A DNA stretch of 64,000 nt from Todiramphus chloris collaris (lineage: Eukaryota > Chordata > Aves > Coraciiformes > Alcedinidae). The position numbers and the translations under genes were made by a program. The DNA lies in contig JANVCC010000152.1 of the NCBI GenBank assembly GCA_025345505.1, forward strand, positions 248,001 through 312,000. Reading direction: 5' to 3'. The notes beneath the pieces were generated by a model. It did not search any database. It saw only the letters and a program-made list of their open reading frames with translations, and had not been told where the DNA came from. Of this stretch, positions 35,899-46,480 are shown piece by piece; the first letter of the stretch is position 1; every line of letters starts with the position of its first letter.

Positions 35899-36004
35899 TT
35901 CTTTATAAATTTAAAGTTCTTTATAAATTAATCTAAAGTCTTGAAGCTATCTGATTTTTTTTTTTAGTAAGGACAATGATGTTGAACAGAGGAATAAAAA
36001 CAGG
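35899..36004. other. Junction between two inverted CR1 copies
   Basis: About 100 bases of non-CR1 sequence. It contains a direct repeat of ttctttataaatt (35899 and 35917) and a T-run at 35955-35965. The flanking elements face each other tail to tail and neither has a 3' tail, so a deletion or inversion breakpoint probably lies here. Confidence 0.6.
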
Positions 36005-36012
36005 ATCTGGAA

Positions 36013-37675
36013 CAATCACTTCCCTAGTCCTGCTGGACACACTGTTTCTGATACAAGCCAGGATTCTGTTTGCCTTCTTGGCCACCTGGGTACAGTGCTG
36101 GCTCATGTTCAGCCAGCTGTTAACTAACACCCCCAGGTCCTTTTCCACCAGACAGCTTTCCAGAAATTCTTCCCCAGTCCTGTAGTATTGCATGGGGTTG
36201 TTGTTTCCTAAGTGCAGGACCCAGCCCTTGGCCTTGTTGAACCTCATACCATTGGCCTTGGCCCATTGATCCAGCCTGTCCACATCCCTCTATAGAGCCT
36301 CCCTACCTTCAGGCAGATCAACACACCTGCCTAACTTGGCGTCATCTGTAAACTTACTGAGTGTGCCCTCAATTCCTTCACCCAGATCATTGATAAAGAT
36401 ATTAAACAGAACTGACCCCAAAATTGAGCCCTGGGGAACACCACTTGTGACTGGCCACCACCTGGATTTAACTCCATTCACCACCACTCTCTGGGTCCAG
36501 TCATTCAGCCAATTTTTTATCCAGCTAATCATATGCCCATCCCAGCCATAAGCAGACAATTTCTCCAGGAGAATGATGTGGGAAACGGTGTAAAAAGCTT
36601 TACTAAAGTCCAGGTAGACAACATCCACAGCCTTTCCTTCATCCTCTAAGTGAGTTACCTTGTCATAGAAGGAGATCACATCATTCAAGCAGGATCTGCC
36701 TTTCATAAACTCATGCTGACTGGGCCTGATCACTTGATTGTCCTGCATGTGCCAGGTGATGGCACTCAAGATGATTCATAACCTTCCCTGGCACAAGGTC
36801 AGACTGAGAGGCCTGTAGATCCCTGGATCCTCCTTCCAGTACTTCTTGTAGATCGGTGTAACATATTCTAACCTTCAGTCAGCGGGGACCTCCCTTGTTC
36901 ATAAATGATGGAAAGTGGCTTGGTGAGCACTTCTGTGAGCTCCCCCAGTACACTCAGGTGGATCCCATGTGGCCCTATAGACTTGTGTCTGTCTAAGTGG
37001 TGTAGCAGGTCACTGACCATTTCTGGAAGTCCCAGGTGGTGGTTCTACTGAACCCCCTCCTTACTGCCCCAGTAATTGAAAACTCTATCATTGTGTAACT
37101 GCTATGCGCAAGTCCTTCCCTTTTTGTGAACAACAGGTCCAGCAGGGAGCCTTCTCTAGTTGTCTTTCTCACCAGCTGTGTCAGGATCTTATCTTCCACA
37201 CACTCCAGGAACTACCTGGACTCCACTGTATTGTATTTCCAGAAGACATCTGGTAAGTTGAAGTCCCCCAGAAGTATGAGTAGTAGGGATTGTAAGACTT
37301 CTCCCAGATGCTTATAGAATATTTCATCTACTTCTTGATCTTGGTTGGGTGGTCTATAACAGAGTCCCACCATGGTATCTGCCCCATTAGCCTTTTCCCT
37401 ATTCCTACCCATAGACACTCAACCCTATCATCACCATCATTATGCTCAAGACAATTAAAGCACCCCCTACCATCCAGGACCCCTTCACCACTTCACTTCC
37501 TGGCCTATCCTTTCTAAAGAGTTTATAGTCATCCAATGCAGCACTCCAGTTGTGCAAATCATCCCACCATGTTTCTGTGATGGCAACTATATCATAGTTT
37601 TCTTGCTGTAAAATGGCTTCCAGCTCCTCCTGTTTGATGCCCATGCTGTGTGCATTGGTGTAGCTGCACTTCATT
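36013..37675 (-). pseudogene. CR1 ORF2: AP-like endonuclease and reverse transcriptase, decayed
   Basis: The endonuclease starts at about 37675 with 'KCSYTNAHSMGIKQEELEA', then 'IVAITETWWDDLHNWSAALD', which keeps the ITET glutamate. 'LLGDFNLPDVFW' follows at about 37250-37215, keeping the catalytic GDFN motif after a frameshift. The endonuclease end ('LLDLLFTKREGL') is at 37155-37120. Most of the linker between endonuclease and RT is missing; the text passes directly to the RT entry region around 37000. RT at 36769-36290 is open for 159 codons, with 'GFMKGRSC'-like, '[15 protein letters not shown]' (second aspartate of LDFSKAFD changed to tyrosine), '[20 protein letters not shown]' and FTDD for the catalytic box, both aspartates kept. 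The thumb follows at 36283-36013. Several stops and shifts make it non-functional. Confidence 0.9.
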
Positions 37676-37939
37676 TGGGATACTTATCCTGTCACCTTCT
37701 TGGAGTGAGAAGGCCTAATTCCTACCTGACCATTCCCAGGTGCTTCCATGATTTCCAGCCCGTCAATATCCCTTCTGTCTTTGCTATCACATGGCATTGA
37801 ATCCCCTACCTCCACTGGGATGGCAGACTTAGGGAACTTGATAAATCACCATCCCTTAAACACTGATGTGCTGTCCCCAGGCTTATCTCCATCAGTCCTG
37901 GTTTTATCCCTTTCCCTCATTAAATCTAGTTTAAAGCTG

Positions 37940-39017
37940 TTTTGATGAGCCCTGCCAACTACTGCACAAAAATCCTTTTCCCCCTTTACAGAAGGCCTGG
38001 TGATGTGTAAACAGACCCATGACCAAAAACTCAAAGTCTACTGGTGACACCAGCCTCAGAACCAGGTATTGATCTGATGCATCTTCTTATTTCTTCTCTT
38101 ATTGTTCCCTGCAACTGGAGGGATAGAGGAGAATCCTACTTGTCTCCTCATCCCTTGACCAGCCATCCCAAGGCCCTGAAGGCTCTCTTGATTACCCTCA
38201 GATTTCTTGTTACAAGTTCATCACTGCTTACTTGAAAAGTCAGTAATGGATAATCATCTGAAAGCTGCACCAGAGTAGGACATTTTCTCACCACATCTTT
38301 AACCTGGGCCCCAGGGAGGCAGCAGGTTTCCCTAAGAAGTGGGTCAGGTCTGCATGTTGAACCTTTTGTTCCCTTCATCAGGGAGTCACCTGTGACAACA
38401 ACCTTTTTTTTTTTAATTTATAGAAGTATTTTTGATCTAGGGCATAGACTGACTTAATGTAGACAACATTTTCAAGCTAGATGAACTATCATCCTCATTA
38501 ATTTTCAGTTCCAATTTCAGGGCCTCATATCTGCTATGCAAGGGCACTGGGAAAGTGGGGTAGTTGCTGAGGGGCAGCTCCTGCTGCACTAGGCAGGAAC
38601 TTGATGCCCTTGCTGCCTCTCCTTCAGGTTACTACGTTCAGTCAGATGGAAAGGGGAAAGGGAATCTCCTGTGCTATGTATCTTGTCATATTGTTGAGCC
38701 TGTCTCAGGGAAGTTGGGGTGAGATTCCAGTAGTCCATTGCTCTGTCACACTCCCAGATACTCCTCAACCTACCCACTCCCTTCTTGCGCTCTGTCACTG
38801 AGCAGAGGAGCTCATCTCCTTGGGTGTCCCTCCCACAGGTGTGCTCACTTCTGCTGCTCTGCACTGGCTGTGTGTGTTCCCACTGGAACTCCTTCTGGGA
38901 AGCTGCATCAGTCGTGGTGGGTGGAGAGCTTAGAGAGGCCATGGCTTTCTTCCACGTGAAAACCCACACTCTCTGGGCAGAGCTTTCAGCACCCTTCCTG
39001 TGTGCCCTTCCTCGCAA
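37940..39017 (-). pseudogene. CR1 ORF1, esterase-like, decayed
   Basis: The 142-codon frame 39017-38589 contains 'VGRLRSIWECDRAMDYW', matching the RLRSIRExER segment that follows the N-terminal coiled part of CR1 ORF1. The frame 38378-38148 has 'CRPDPLLRETCCLPGAQVKD', 'LVQLSDDYPLLTFQVSSDE' and 'VIKRAFRALGWLVKG'. This is the esterase-like (SGNH type) domain of CR1 ORF1, though the GDSLLRG block at its start is lost near the T-run at 38403. The domain end at 38105-37960 corresponds to the family's 'INTWLxGWC..FxFxDHGLxFxxPGLxxxDGxHLS' region, with frameshifts. ORF1 proteins bind the CR1 RNA; this one is broken at least four times. Function is from family knowledge. Confidence 0.75.
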
Positions 39018-39270
39018 ACTGCTCTGGCTGCTGCCTCACTCTCTGTTTGCCTGCTCTGGTCGTTGTGCTCCCCAGGGGCTTCTCTTATAGGCATGGTTGC
39101 TGCTGCCCTGTCAATGCCTTCACCTTGTCAGACTCTTCTGCTATAGCTACTGTCTCGTGGCAGGTCTCTCCACTCTCCTGGTGTTTCCCTACCAATGGAA
39201 AACATCAGTAAAACCCCTGCATGCCAAGATGTACCACTCTGCTGCAGGCTGGGCTGGCTCTGAAGCAGCT

Positions 39271-39369
39271 TCCCTTGGCTAAGGCATACAGCCATGCACC
39301 CATCTCTCGATTTATCTCAGTCTAGACATGTCTAGGGGCTATGTACAGGCATCTCCAGACTGAGATAGA
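39271..39369. other. 5' flank of the long CR1
   Basis: Contains an imperfect inverted repeat around 'tctatctcagtctagacatg' and 'tccagactgagatagagag' (39305-39372). Its relation to the element is unknown. Confidence 0.4.
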
Positions 39370-39850
39370 GAGTCCCAGGTGAATGAATCATTTTTTGCGG
39401 AAGACTTCAACTGACTGTAAATAGAGTTTGAAGAGTGTTTAGTTATGACTAGGCCTGTTTTACAGGATTAATGAATTACATTTCGGCTCTAAACTGGAAG
39501 CTCATCAGCTGAACTTTGCAAAACTTTACTGGTACAGCATTACATTTAATCTGCTTTAGCAATTCAAAGCAGTTAGCCCTGTGTATCACCCCTAAACAGC
39601 TGCAGCAGTTCTGATGTCTGCTGAAATTGTAAATTCTTTTCTCTTTTTTGGCTTAGCATCCTAATATTCCTATTAAATATGCCCTGCTCAGTGATGCGAT
39701 TACACAATACTTTGTTTTTTTCCAAGTGAAAACCTGTCAGCATTTGCTTGGCGACTTTTAATTGGTACTTTGCAAATCTGACCATAATGGGAGGGTTTCC
39801 AGCATTAGCTTTATCTCAGCAAACATCCACACATATGGTTTAGTGAAGCA
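39370..39850. promoter_or_regulatory. Candidate conserved non-coding stretch
   Basis: Single-copy sequence immediately outside the CR1 block. Features are 'ggattaatgaattacattt' near 39465, 'cagctgcagcagttctgatg' near 39600, 'gatgcgattacacaatactt' near 39690 and 'cttggcgacttttaattggt' near 39750. It has clustered homeodomain-like cores, CAGCTG and several CpGs, no open frame of note and no repeat homology. Inference only. Confidence 0.3.
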
Positions 39851-42153
39851 AAGAAAGGTCCAAAGAATCTTATTAATTCCCTATATCCCAAGACCACTTG
39901 TGGAGCAGAAAACACAATACATGCCCTAGAAGTAACTGTGTGAGTGTCAGTAGTTTTAGAGTGTGACCATGACTAAGACACTTCTGCTTATAGGGACAGT
40001 TCTAATTTGTTTTGAATGTAAGAGAGACAGAAAGAAATCCTATATTTTTAGTTAATTGGTGGATAGTGGTGAGCCACCATTATAACAAAATCACCATAAA
40101 GACAAATCCTTCACTATACTGGTAACATCATTTTTTTTTTCCAAACTATTCTAGAAATGAGTCAGCAATCAGAGGCAAGATTTCATCTAGATTATTACAT
40201 ACCCTCGTTATTCAGTATACATCTACATTACCATCTATAACACACTCAGGAACAAATTTAAGTGATAGACTTGTTTCTCCACACTGCTTAACTGTTTGCT
40301 CACTGTACTGGACCAGTTCAGCATGATTTCCACAAAGATAGGTCCATTCCTGCTCAGGGAACAATGCCATCCACATTCTGTGTCCATAAGGCAATGTATA
40401 TAAAACCACAAAAGGTCTGCTTAACACATTTCTCTGTAGTTTTACAATATTATCCAAAACAGTTTTGTACCTTTGAGTACTCCTACGCATGCTGTACAGA
40501 AGTGCAGAGAAGCCATATTCTAATTTTCATGCTATAAATACTTTTCCCTAGCAAACCGCAATATAAACCTTGCATTCTTTAAGGCACACTGAAATTATCC
40601 CTGCTACCACCACTGTGACCCATGCTAATAATTTTATATTGTAGGGGCACTATCTGTGCCTGAAGATGCAAAGGACCAGTGCATGCCTGTGGATGTAGCC
40701 AGGGAGTTCTGTCCCTGGCACAGCATGAACATAGGCAAATCAGTTCTACCTAGCATCAAGTCCAGGGGATGTTTCTTGTCCTTATTCCATTCATCAGAAT
40801 AATATCTTTAGGCTCAACAAAGATTAAATCAGACTAATAGTCCAAGAAAGGGAAATACAGAGATCAGGGATAGGGATATACTGTTTTACAAGACAAAACT
40901 ATGTTAAAACACATTAATTCCAAAAAAAGGGAGTTAATAACTATCACCTATAAATACATCTGTGAAGCAAGTACATTCTGGAATGTATTTTAAACACAAG
41001 GAGTAGGCTCAAATTTAATGTTATAAAGACTGTTATGAAGTAAATTATTTCACAAAACCGTTGTGATACCCTTGGACTGGATTTAGGGGAGCATTGATGT
41101 TCCTTATGGTGCAGAGAAAGTATTTACTAAACAGTGGTCCTCTGACATGGTAAAATAATTTAAAAGTTCACAAAGATAGAATAATTTCCCTGTATTAAAA
41201 AAACAACTCTGAAGTATACTTTACAATTAATTCTCAGATCATAATTATAATTAAAAACTTTTTTATATATATAAATTTTATATAATTTTAGATCACTCAT
41301 GCCATTCTGAGATGCTGCCTCTTATCTAACAGGGTTAAAAAATAATGTATTCTATGAATAGAATAAAAAAAGTCTCTGTCACAAAAGGAAATACAGAACC
41401 TATGACTCATCCTAATTAAAACAGAAACTCATGAACTCATATTCCTCAAATAAATGTGAGAAATCCACATTGTATACTGCTACATTGTATTTTAGGATTT
41501 TTTTATTTCTTTTGTAGGGACAAATTTAAGATATTATTGATTCATTGCACCCTTACCATTTTACAGTTCAGATCACTTAAGCACTACAGACTTGAAATTT
41601 TCATTTTTACTCTGGTGTGAGGTGGTGGAAATCCTCACTGGCCCTCTGCACAGAGCCCAGAGCTATAACATCCTCTAGTCCAGGCAGGTATGCCAAATCC
41701 CCACCACAGTCTAAGAGGGAAATCCCAAGAAACACCATAATCTAAATGTAGCCTCAAAAAATCAACAATAGGGGGATGTTGTGCAAAAACAAAGCCATAA
41801 TTAAGAGTACTAAGTGAAAACCAACATTTAAAAGACAAAAAATTCAAACTTTCTTTTAGTCTCAAAGTCGGAAGGAGGAGGAAAACTCAAAGCAGTCTTG
41901 TGGAATTAAAATTGTATTAAAGAACGTAATTCTGGTGTTTTCACTGAAATGAAAAAAATCTTTGCAATCCCAAAATGCAAATTTCCAGTAAAAATTAGGT
42001 TGGGATTCATCAAGACTAATTTTAGTCCTCATCTGAGTCATTTTATGTTCCTTCTGTAGCTGATGGAAGTAGGCAACAGTAGGCAGCAGTTCCTTTGGTT
42101 TATTCTAAACATCTACATCAGAATGAGAGCATAAAATTTTGTTGCTGTTGTTG

Positions 42154-42155
<2 letters not shown>
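39851..42155. other. Single-copy sequence
   Basis: AT-rich with no recognised repeat. The 92-codon - strand frame at 40212-40490 has a more protein-like composition than most, but no motif I can identify and no coding neighbours. Confidence 0.5.
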
Positions 42156-42203
<48 letters not shown>

Positions 42204-42213
42204 NNNNNNNNNN

Positions 42214-42260
<47 letters not shown>
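42156..42260 (+). repeat. (CA)n microsatellite containing an assembly gap
   Basis: About 24 CA units, ten N at 42204-42213, then about 23 more CA units. The N block is a placeholder, so the true array length is unknown. Confidence 0.97.
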
Positions 42261-42262
<2 letters not shown>

Positions 42263-42329
42263 TGGATCCCCCCAGTAACTCAGTTCTTACAGCTTTTGGT
42301 CCTGAATCGTCTTGACTCCAGTTGTTTCT

Positions 42330-43135
42330 TGCACAGGGGTATGCATACACACACACAGGCACATGTCTCAGTGCACCCCAGACCCCATGGTCTCCTCAGC
42401 AGTTGTCCTGGACTCCCTGTTCCTCCAGCTGCCAGCTCTGTACCTTCAGAGACTCCCTTCCAGATCCCAGCCCACATTACCTGCTCATCATCTTTTGCAC
42501 TGGGACTGTTCCTAGCATTCTCACTCACACTCATATCTACACTCACTCCAATCGCTGGCATATGGACTTTCATTTGCGAAAATAGAAATGGGGTTTGGTG
42601 AGAAGCCAGGATACATTGCACTGATTAGGCATAGTGCTTGGACAAGCAGGTGCACTGACCAGTCCTTGCTTGCACACCAGCAGATCCTTTATCCATTTAT
42701 CCCTCTATTTCCCACTTGTTCCTCCCCAAATCACCTTGATCTCTCCCTTTCTTCATATTTGGGTCATCCCTAAAAGATACCATAGTAAATTCTCTGACGT
42801 CCTGGAATGCCCTTCCCCTTCACCCCGTACCGAACTCCGTCCACTCAATGGAAATGACCTCTCAGTCTGTGGGATGATGGAGATCCTCTCATGTTGGCTT
42901 ATGGTGACAGGTGTCCTCTAGCCCATGAACTGAGTTTTCCATGGGAGAGGCCTGTGGGGACTGGTTGATATCACTGAGAATCCTCCCTGCCCTTGTGCTG
43001 AAGGGTCTTTTGAAGGGTGGATGAGCTTTTAGAGGTCTGGTCAGTGGTTCAAATGTTTTCAGAACATCCCTGTGATGTTCTGAAAACAGCTGAGTTGGGG
43101 CATTATTGGGGGCCCCCAACTACCACTGTTCCTTA
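42330..43135 (+). repeat. Repeat Y, copy 2 (LTR-like interspersed repeat)
   Basis: Collinear with 20225-21140 from the ACACAC patch at 42346 through 'gaccccatggtctcctcagc', 'gaaatggggtttggtgagaa', 'tgttggcttatggtgacagg' and 'ttattgggggc..ccactgttcct'. It contains a 15-base inverted repeat, 'ttttcagaacatccc' and 'gatgttctgaaaac' (about 43057-43086). The CA microsatellite lies directly upstream, as CA-rich sequence also does before copy 1. Family uncertain, as for copy 1. Confidence 0.75.
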
Positions 43136-46100
43136 GTACATGTAATTTCTCTCTAAATAATGCAGTTTAATTCAAAATATCCTTAAATCATCTCTCAACA
43201 TGTTTCTATGTTAATACCAAAAAAACCCTCAAAATCCATCAAGAAATAAAGGAAAGAATATGAATACCTGGATTGAACATATTTTCTAGAAAACAGTAAA
43301 AGTTCTATTTATCTGAAACATCATCTCTCCCCTGAAGTAATATTCAAATGTTTGCCAGATGGCAAATAATCACTGAGAGTTTTATTACCTGTATCCTTTT
43401 CTCTGTAGATAAGCAACAGGCATCATTCTGTTATATTACATGGGTGTCAAATCTAGGCCCATTTGTCAACTACATGTCTCACTATATGAAATGCAGACGC
43501 TAATCCATACACTACTGTGTATTTCTGAAAATTATGAATTGAATATCTAGTCATGGTCAACTGCTCTTAAGAGTCTAAAGGTTTCTGTAATTAGGAAAAT
43601 ATATCTCCGTATAAATTTGAAACCATTGAAAGCCCTATTTGAACTAGCCTAATTATTTAAATTGCGTAGCAGCATAGCTGCTTCAAAACACAGGAAAAAG
43701 AAAAAAAAAAAAAAGAAAAAAAATTACCAAGAATGACAGGCTGATATTTCATTTCTTTTAAGTTGAAGTGCAGAATTTGGGAAAGGCGTAAGGCACATTC
43801 CAACCCTGTAGGTGACCATGTGGTTTCCCCCTCTAGAACCCAGCATCTGCCCCAGTCATTCACCTAGGCTCCCTGTAGCATCAGGTAGCCCACTGGTGTC
43901 TCAGGAAAAGTGAATTTTCCTCTGAGGTGTTCATATATGTATCAGATCAACAACCAGTATGGACTGCTCACTAGTACATAGTCCATATGTCAGGGATAAA
44001 TTTACATCACCTGAATTCTGATAACATTGCTGGTTTTGTACTTCAGCATTTTGAGAAGACAGACTTTGATTAAAATTGTGTTCTGTTGATCATATACATT
44101 TTAAATTGTTAAACCTTAAATTTGTACTGCTCTGTGTAGCGGAAATATGCTGCCTATTGGATTGTTTTCTGAGAAGATTTTGATGCTACTTAATAGAAAG
44201 CAAAGGGATGAGTTGCTACAAGTAGTTCTATCAGCAACAAACTAATTAAAATGAATTTTATCTAGAAAAGGATGCTTTTATTAACATCTGGGGTTTTATT
44301 AAGCTTTTGCTTCTCTATATGGTCATGAATCTTCATGAACCTCTTTGACACTTTGTGGGTTTCAGTATACTTATCCTTTTGCTATTGTTAAGTTGCCTCA
44401 AAAGCTGAACCAAGTTCAAAACTTCTGAGGAAAGCAGATACACAAGAGTATGACTTTACAGGCTACTTCTTCCCAGAAAGTGCAGCTAAAAATTAAATAT
44501 GGGACATGTAAACAAAGTGGTGTTGTCTAGAGCAAGGATAAGCATACACCTCCTTTCTCCTCCAAATAGTACACAAACAGGCAGTATTCAGAGACATAGT
44601 ACACCTGACCCTGAGCTTCTATAATTTCTAACAAGCCAAATCCTGAAAAAGATTCTGGTACACATGACCATCTGTTTCCAAATATCTGTGTCATTCAAAA
44701 ATCTGTTCTGTATTATCAAAAATCTATAAAACTTTTGCTGTATTTTATGATATTTAATCCATTTTTTTAAAGAAATATATATTTTATTTTTACATTCACA
44801 ATAAATATTGAACAAAACAGCTTTAAAATAATTGAGAATGTTTTTTTTTCTCTCTCTTATTTCTAACTCAAGCATATAGACTTACAAGATTAGGGAGCTC
44901 CAGGGGGGAAAAAAAAAAATAAAAGGAAGAAAAATTAAACACTGCAACACACACCTTTGAAGAGACTTTGCTCTATGTATCTCTGATCCATATCTATATG
45001 CTGAACATGCCATAAACTTTTTACTTTTCTGAGATGTGTTTAAAACATATAATGAATGCTGCCTCCACCTCTTATATTCAACCCACATCAATAGTGCTGA
45101 ATAACTGAAACATAGGATATAGCTTAGTATTGTCTCTGTTATGGTTTAATTTCTGTTTGGGATGAGTAAAAAGTAAGAAAATAAGAGAATAGGAGCCACA
45201 TTGTTGATAAGAATGAATCATCATTCCGTCATCTAGAGTATTATAAGAATAACATAAATATCAAGATATAAAATCATAGGCGAGATTTATTCTTTCAGTT
45301 GAGTCAGTTACTTTATATTAACTCACTTTTCATCAGTAATACAAGAACTTTTAAGTGTATTTCTTGTTTTATAAATAGGGTCTTTTGAGAGAAAGAATCA
45401 AAGGACATGTTATAAAGTGATATAATATGCAATATAGTATGTCATGGCATTCATTTGTTAATTTAGCCTCATAGACTAATTTTGTATAGAATTATCATGC
45501 TGTGAGGTTAGAGTTTTCCATTATAGATACAATATGCATTTGAGAACAAGCATAAATATTTCTACTGGGTTTTTTTTTTTTTTTTTTGGTAAAAGATTTG
45601 TGCTGAGTGCTTTCACTTAATGTTTTGGTGAACACCATCATCAGAATTTCCCATAGAACATGCAGTTATGAGGCTGTGCCTACACCACAGAGCTCTGCTG
45701 AGATGCCTGTACTAGTTAACAGCTTGCAAACTCCCTCCCTAGCACCCTGCTGGCATCACACTGCAGAATCTCAGAGAGAGGTTCAGCCCCACCAGCACCA
45801 ACCACACTTCTGGCATAGGGCCTGCCATCCCTGCACACTTGCAGGGTGTTTACCCACCAGAACCAACCTCATCAGAGCACACCACATTCCCTCTCTGACG
45901 GCAGCATGCTGACAGAAAAGGCAGTCAGAAACTTTTTCACTCTTCACAAAACTCCCAGAGATGCTGAACTGGGTTTTGGTTTTGGTTTTGTTGAGGTTTT
46001 GTTAATATAAGCATAAATTGTAAAATACTACTAAGATTTAGTTATGGCTTTCGTTAGTATGCTTTCATAGACATAAGACTTTCTCTGAACATATATTTGG

Positions 46101-46346
46101 TGATCCCGTTGACCCCTGAAAATGTAAGATTTGTGCCCCTGTTTAAAACTAAACCCCTTTCTTTTCATTGCTAACCATTACAGTCTGAGAGACTTTATGT
46201 CTAATAATAAACCCAAAGTTTTAATCAGCTTGATATTTGGTTATGTTGCAATTCAGATCGTGGGTTTTTTGATTTCTTACTTTGCAACACTCTGTTATAT
46301 GTAGTAGAAATATTTGACATTTAAAACTTAAAGAAATGTCTAGGTG
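43136..46346. other. Single-copy sequence
   Basis: AT-rich with no recognised gene. The segment 45607-45960 is GC-richer and has a 101-codon open frame rich in H, P, S and T, but no recognisable motif. A GGTTTT run lies at 45970-45990, and a T-run at 45570-45587. Confidence 0.5.
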
Positions 46347-46480
46347 TGTTGTACTGATCCCAGCAAGCAACTAAGCACCACACAATCCCCTGTTCATTCC
46401 ATTCCCCAGCAGGTGAGGGGAGAGAACAGAAAAGCAGAAGTGATAAAACTCAGGGGTCAAGACAAAGATCCCCACTGTAC
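46347..46480 (-). mobile_element. ERVL-type LTR fragment
   Basis: Starts TGTTGTACTGATCCCAGCAA and continues 'caactaagcaccacacaat', 'attccccagcaggtgagggg', 'aaaactcaggggtcaagaca'. These are the reversed 3' end of the LTR family seen at 23450-24043 (ends '..ggttaaaccataaca', with 'actcacaagt'-type text). The rest of the LTR is missing or too diverged to follow. Confidence 0.6.

Larger units (their letters stand above)
33290..35905 (+). mobile_element. CR1 LINE, ORF2-bearing copy lacking its 3' end
   Basis: Starts near the ORF2 endonuclease initiation region and runs through linker, reverse transcriptase and the start of the C-terminal domain. It stops at 'cactggaacaggttacccag' (about 35870-35890), which is roughly 200 bases short of the expected 3' tail. 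No octamers follow. CR1 copies are usually truncated at the 5' side and keep their 3' end because reverse transcription starts there. Loss of the 3' end therefore points to a later deletion or rearrangement. The copy at 36005-39270 follows in opposite orientation. Confidence 0.88.
36005..39270 (-). mobile_element. CR1 LINE, long copy with ORF1 and ORF2, 3'-truncated
   Basis: Reading right to left: a GC-rich 5' region (39270-39020), ORF1 (about 39017-37940), a short intergenic stretch and ORF2 (about 37675-36005). The 3' limit cuts ORF2 just after the region reading '[17 protein letters not shown]'. This loses the C-terminal domain, 3' UTR and octamers, about 600-700 bases in intact copies. 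At about 3.3 kb it is the longest CR1 in the window and the only one with ORF1. Text shared with the CR1 at 57982-59692 (for example 'ccattcaccaccactctctg') puts both in the same or sister subfamilies. Confidence 0.92.

Noticed and set aside
40212-40490. 92-codon - strand frame with fairly balanced composition
   Set aside because: No recognisable motif, no neighbouring coding signal and no repeat match; I cannot support it as a gene.
45607-45912. 101-codon + strand frame in a GC-richer segment
   Set aside because: Rich in H, P, S and T with no domain. GC-rich DNA has fewer stops, so a frame of this length is expected now and then.
45970-45990. GGTTTT run as an interstitial telomere-like repeat
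   Set aside because: Only three units, and the unit is not the vertebrate TTAGGG repeat.
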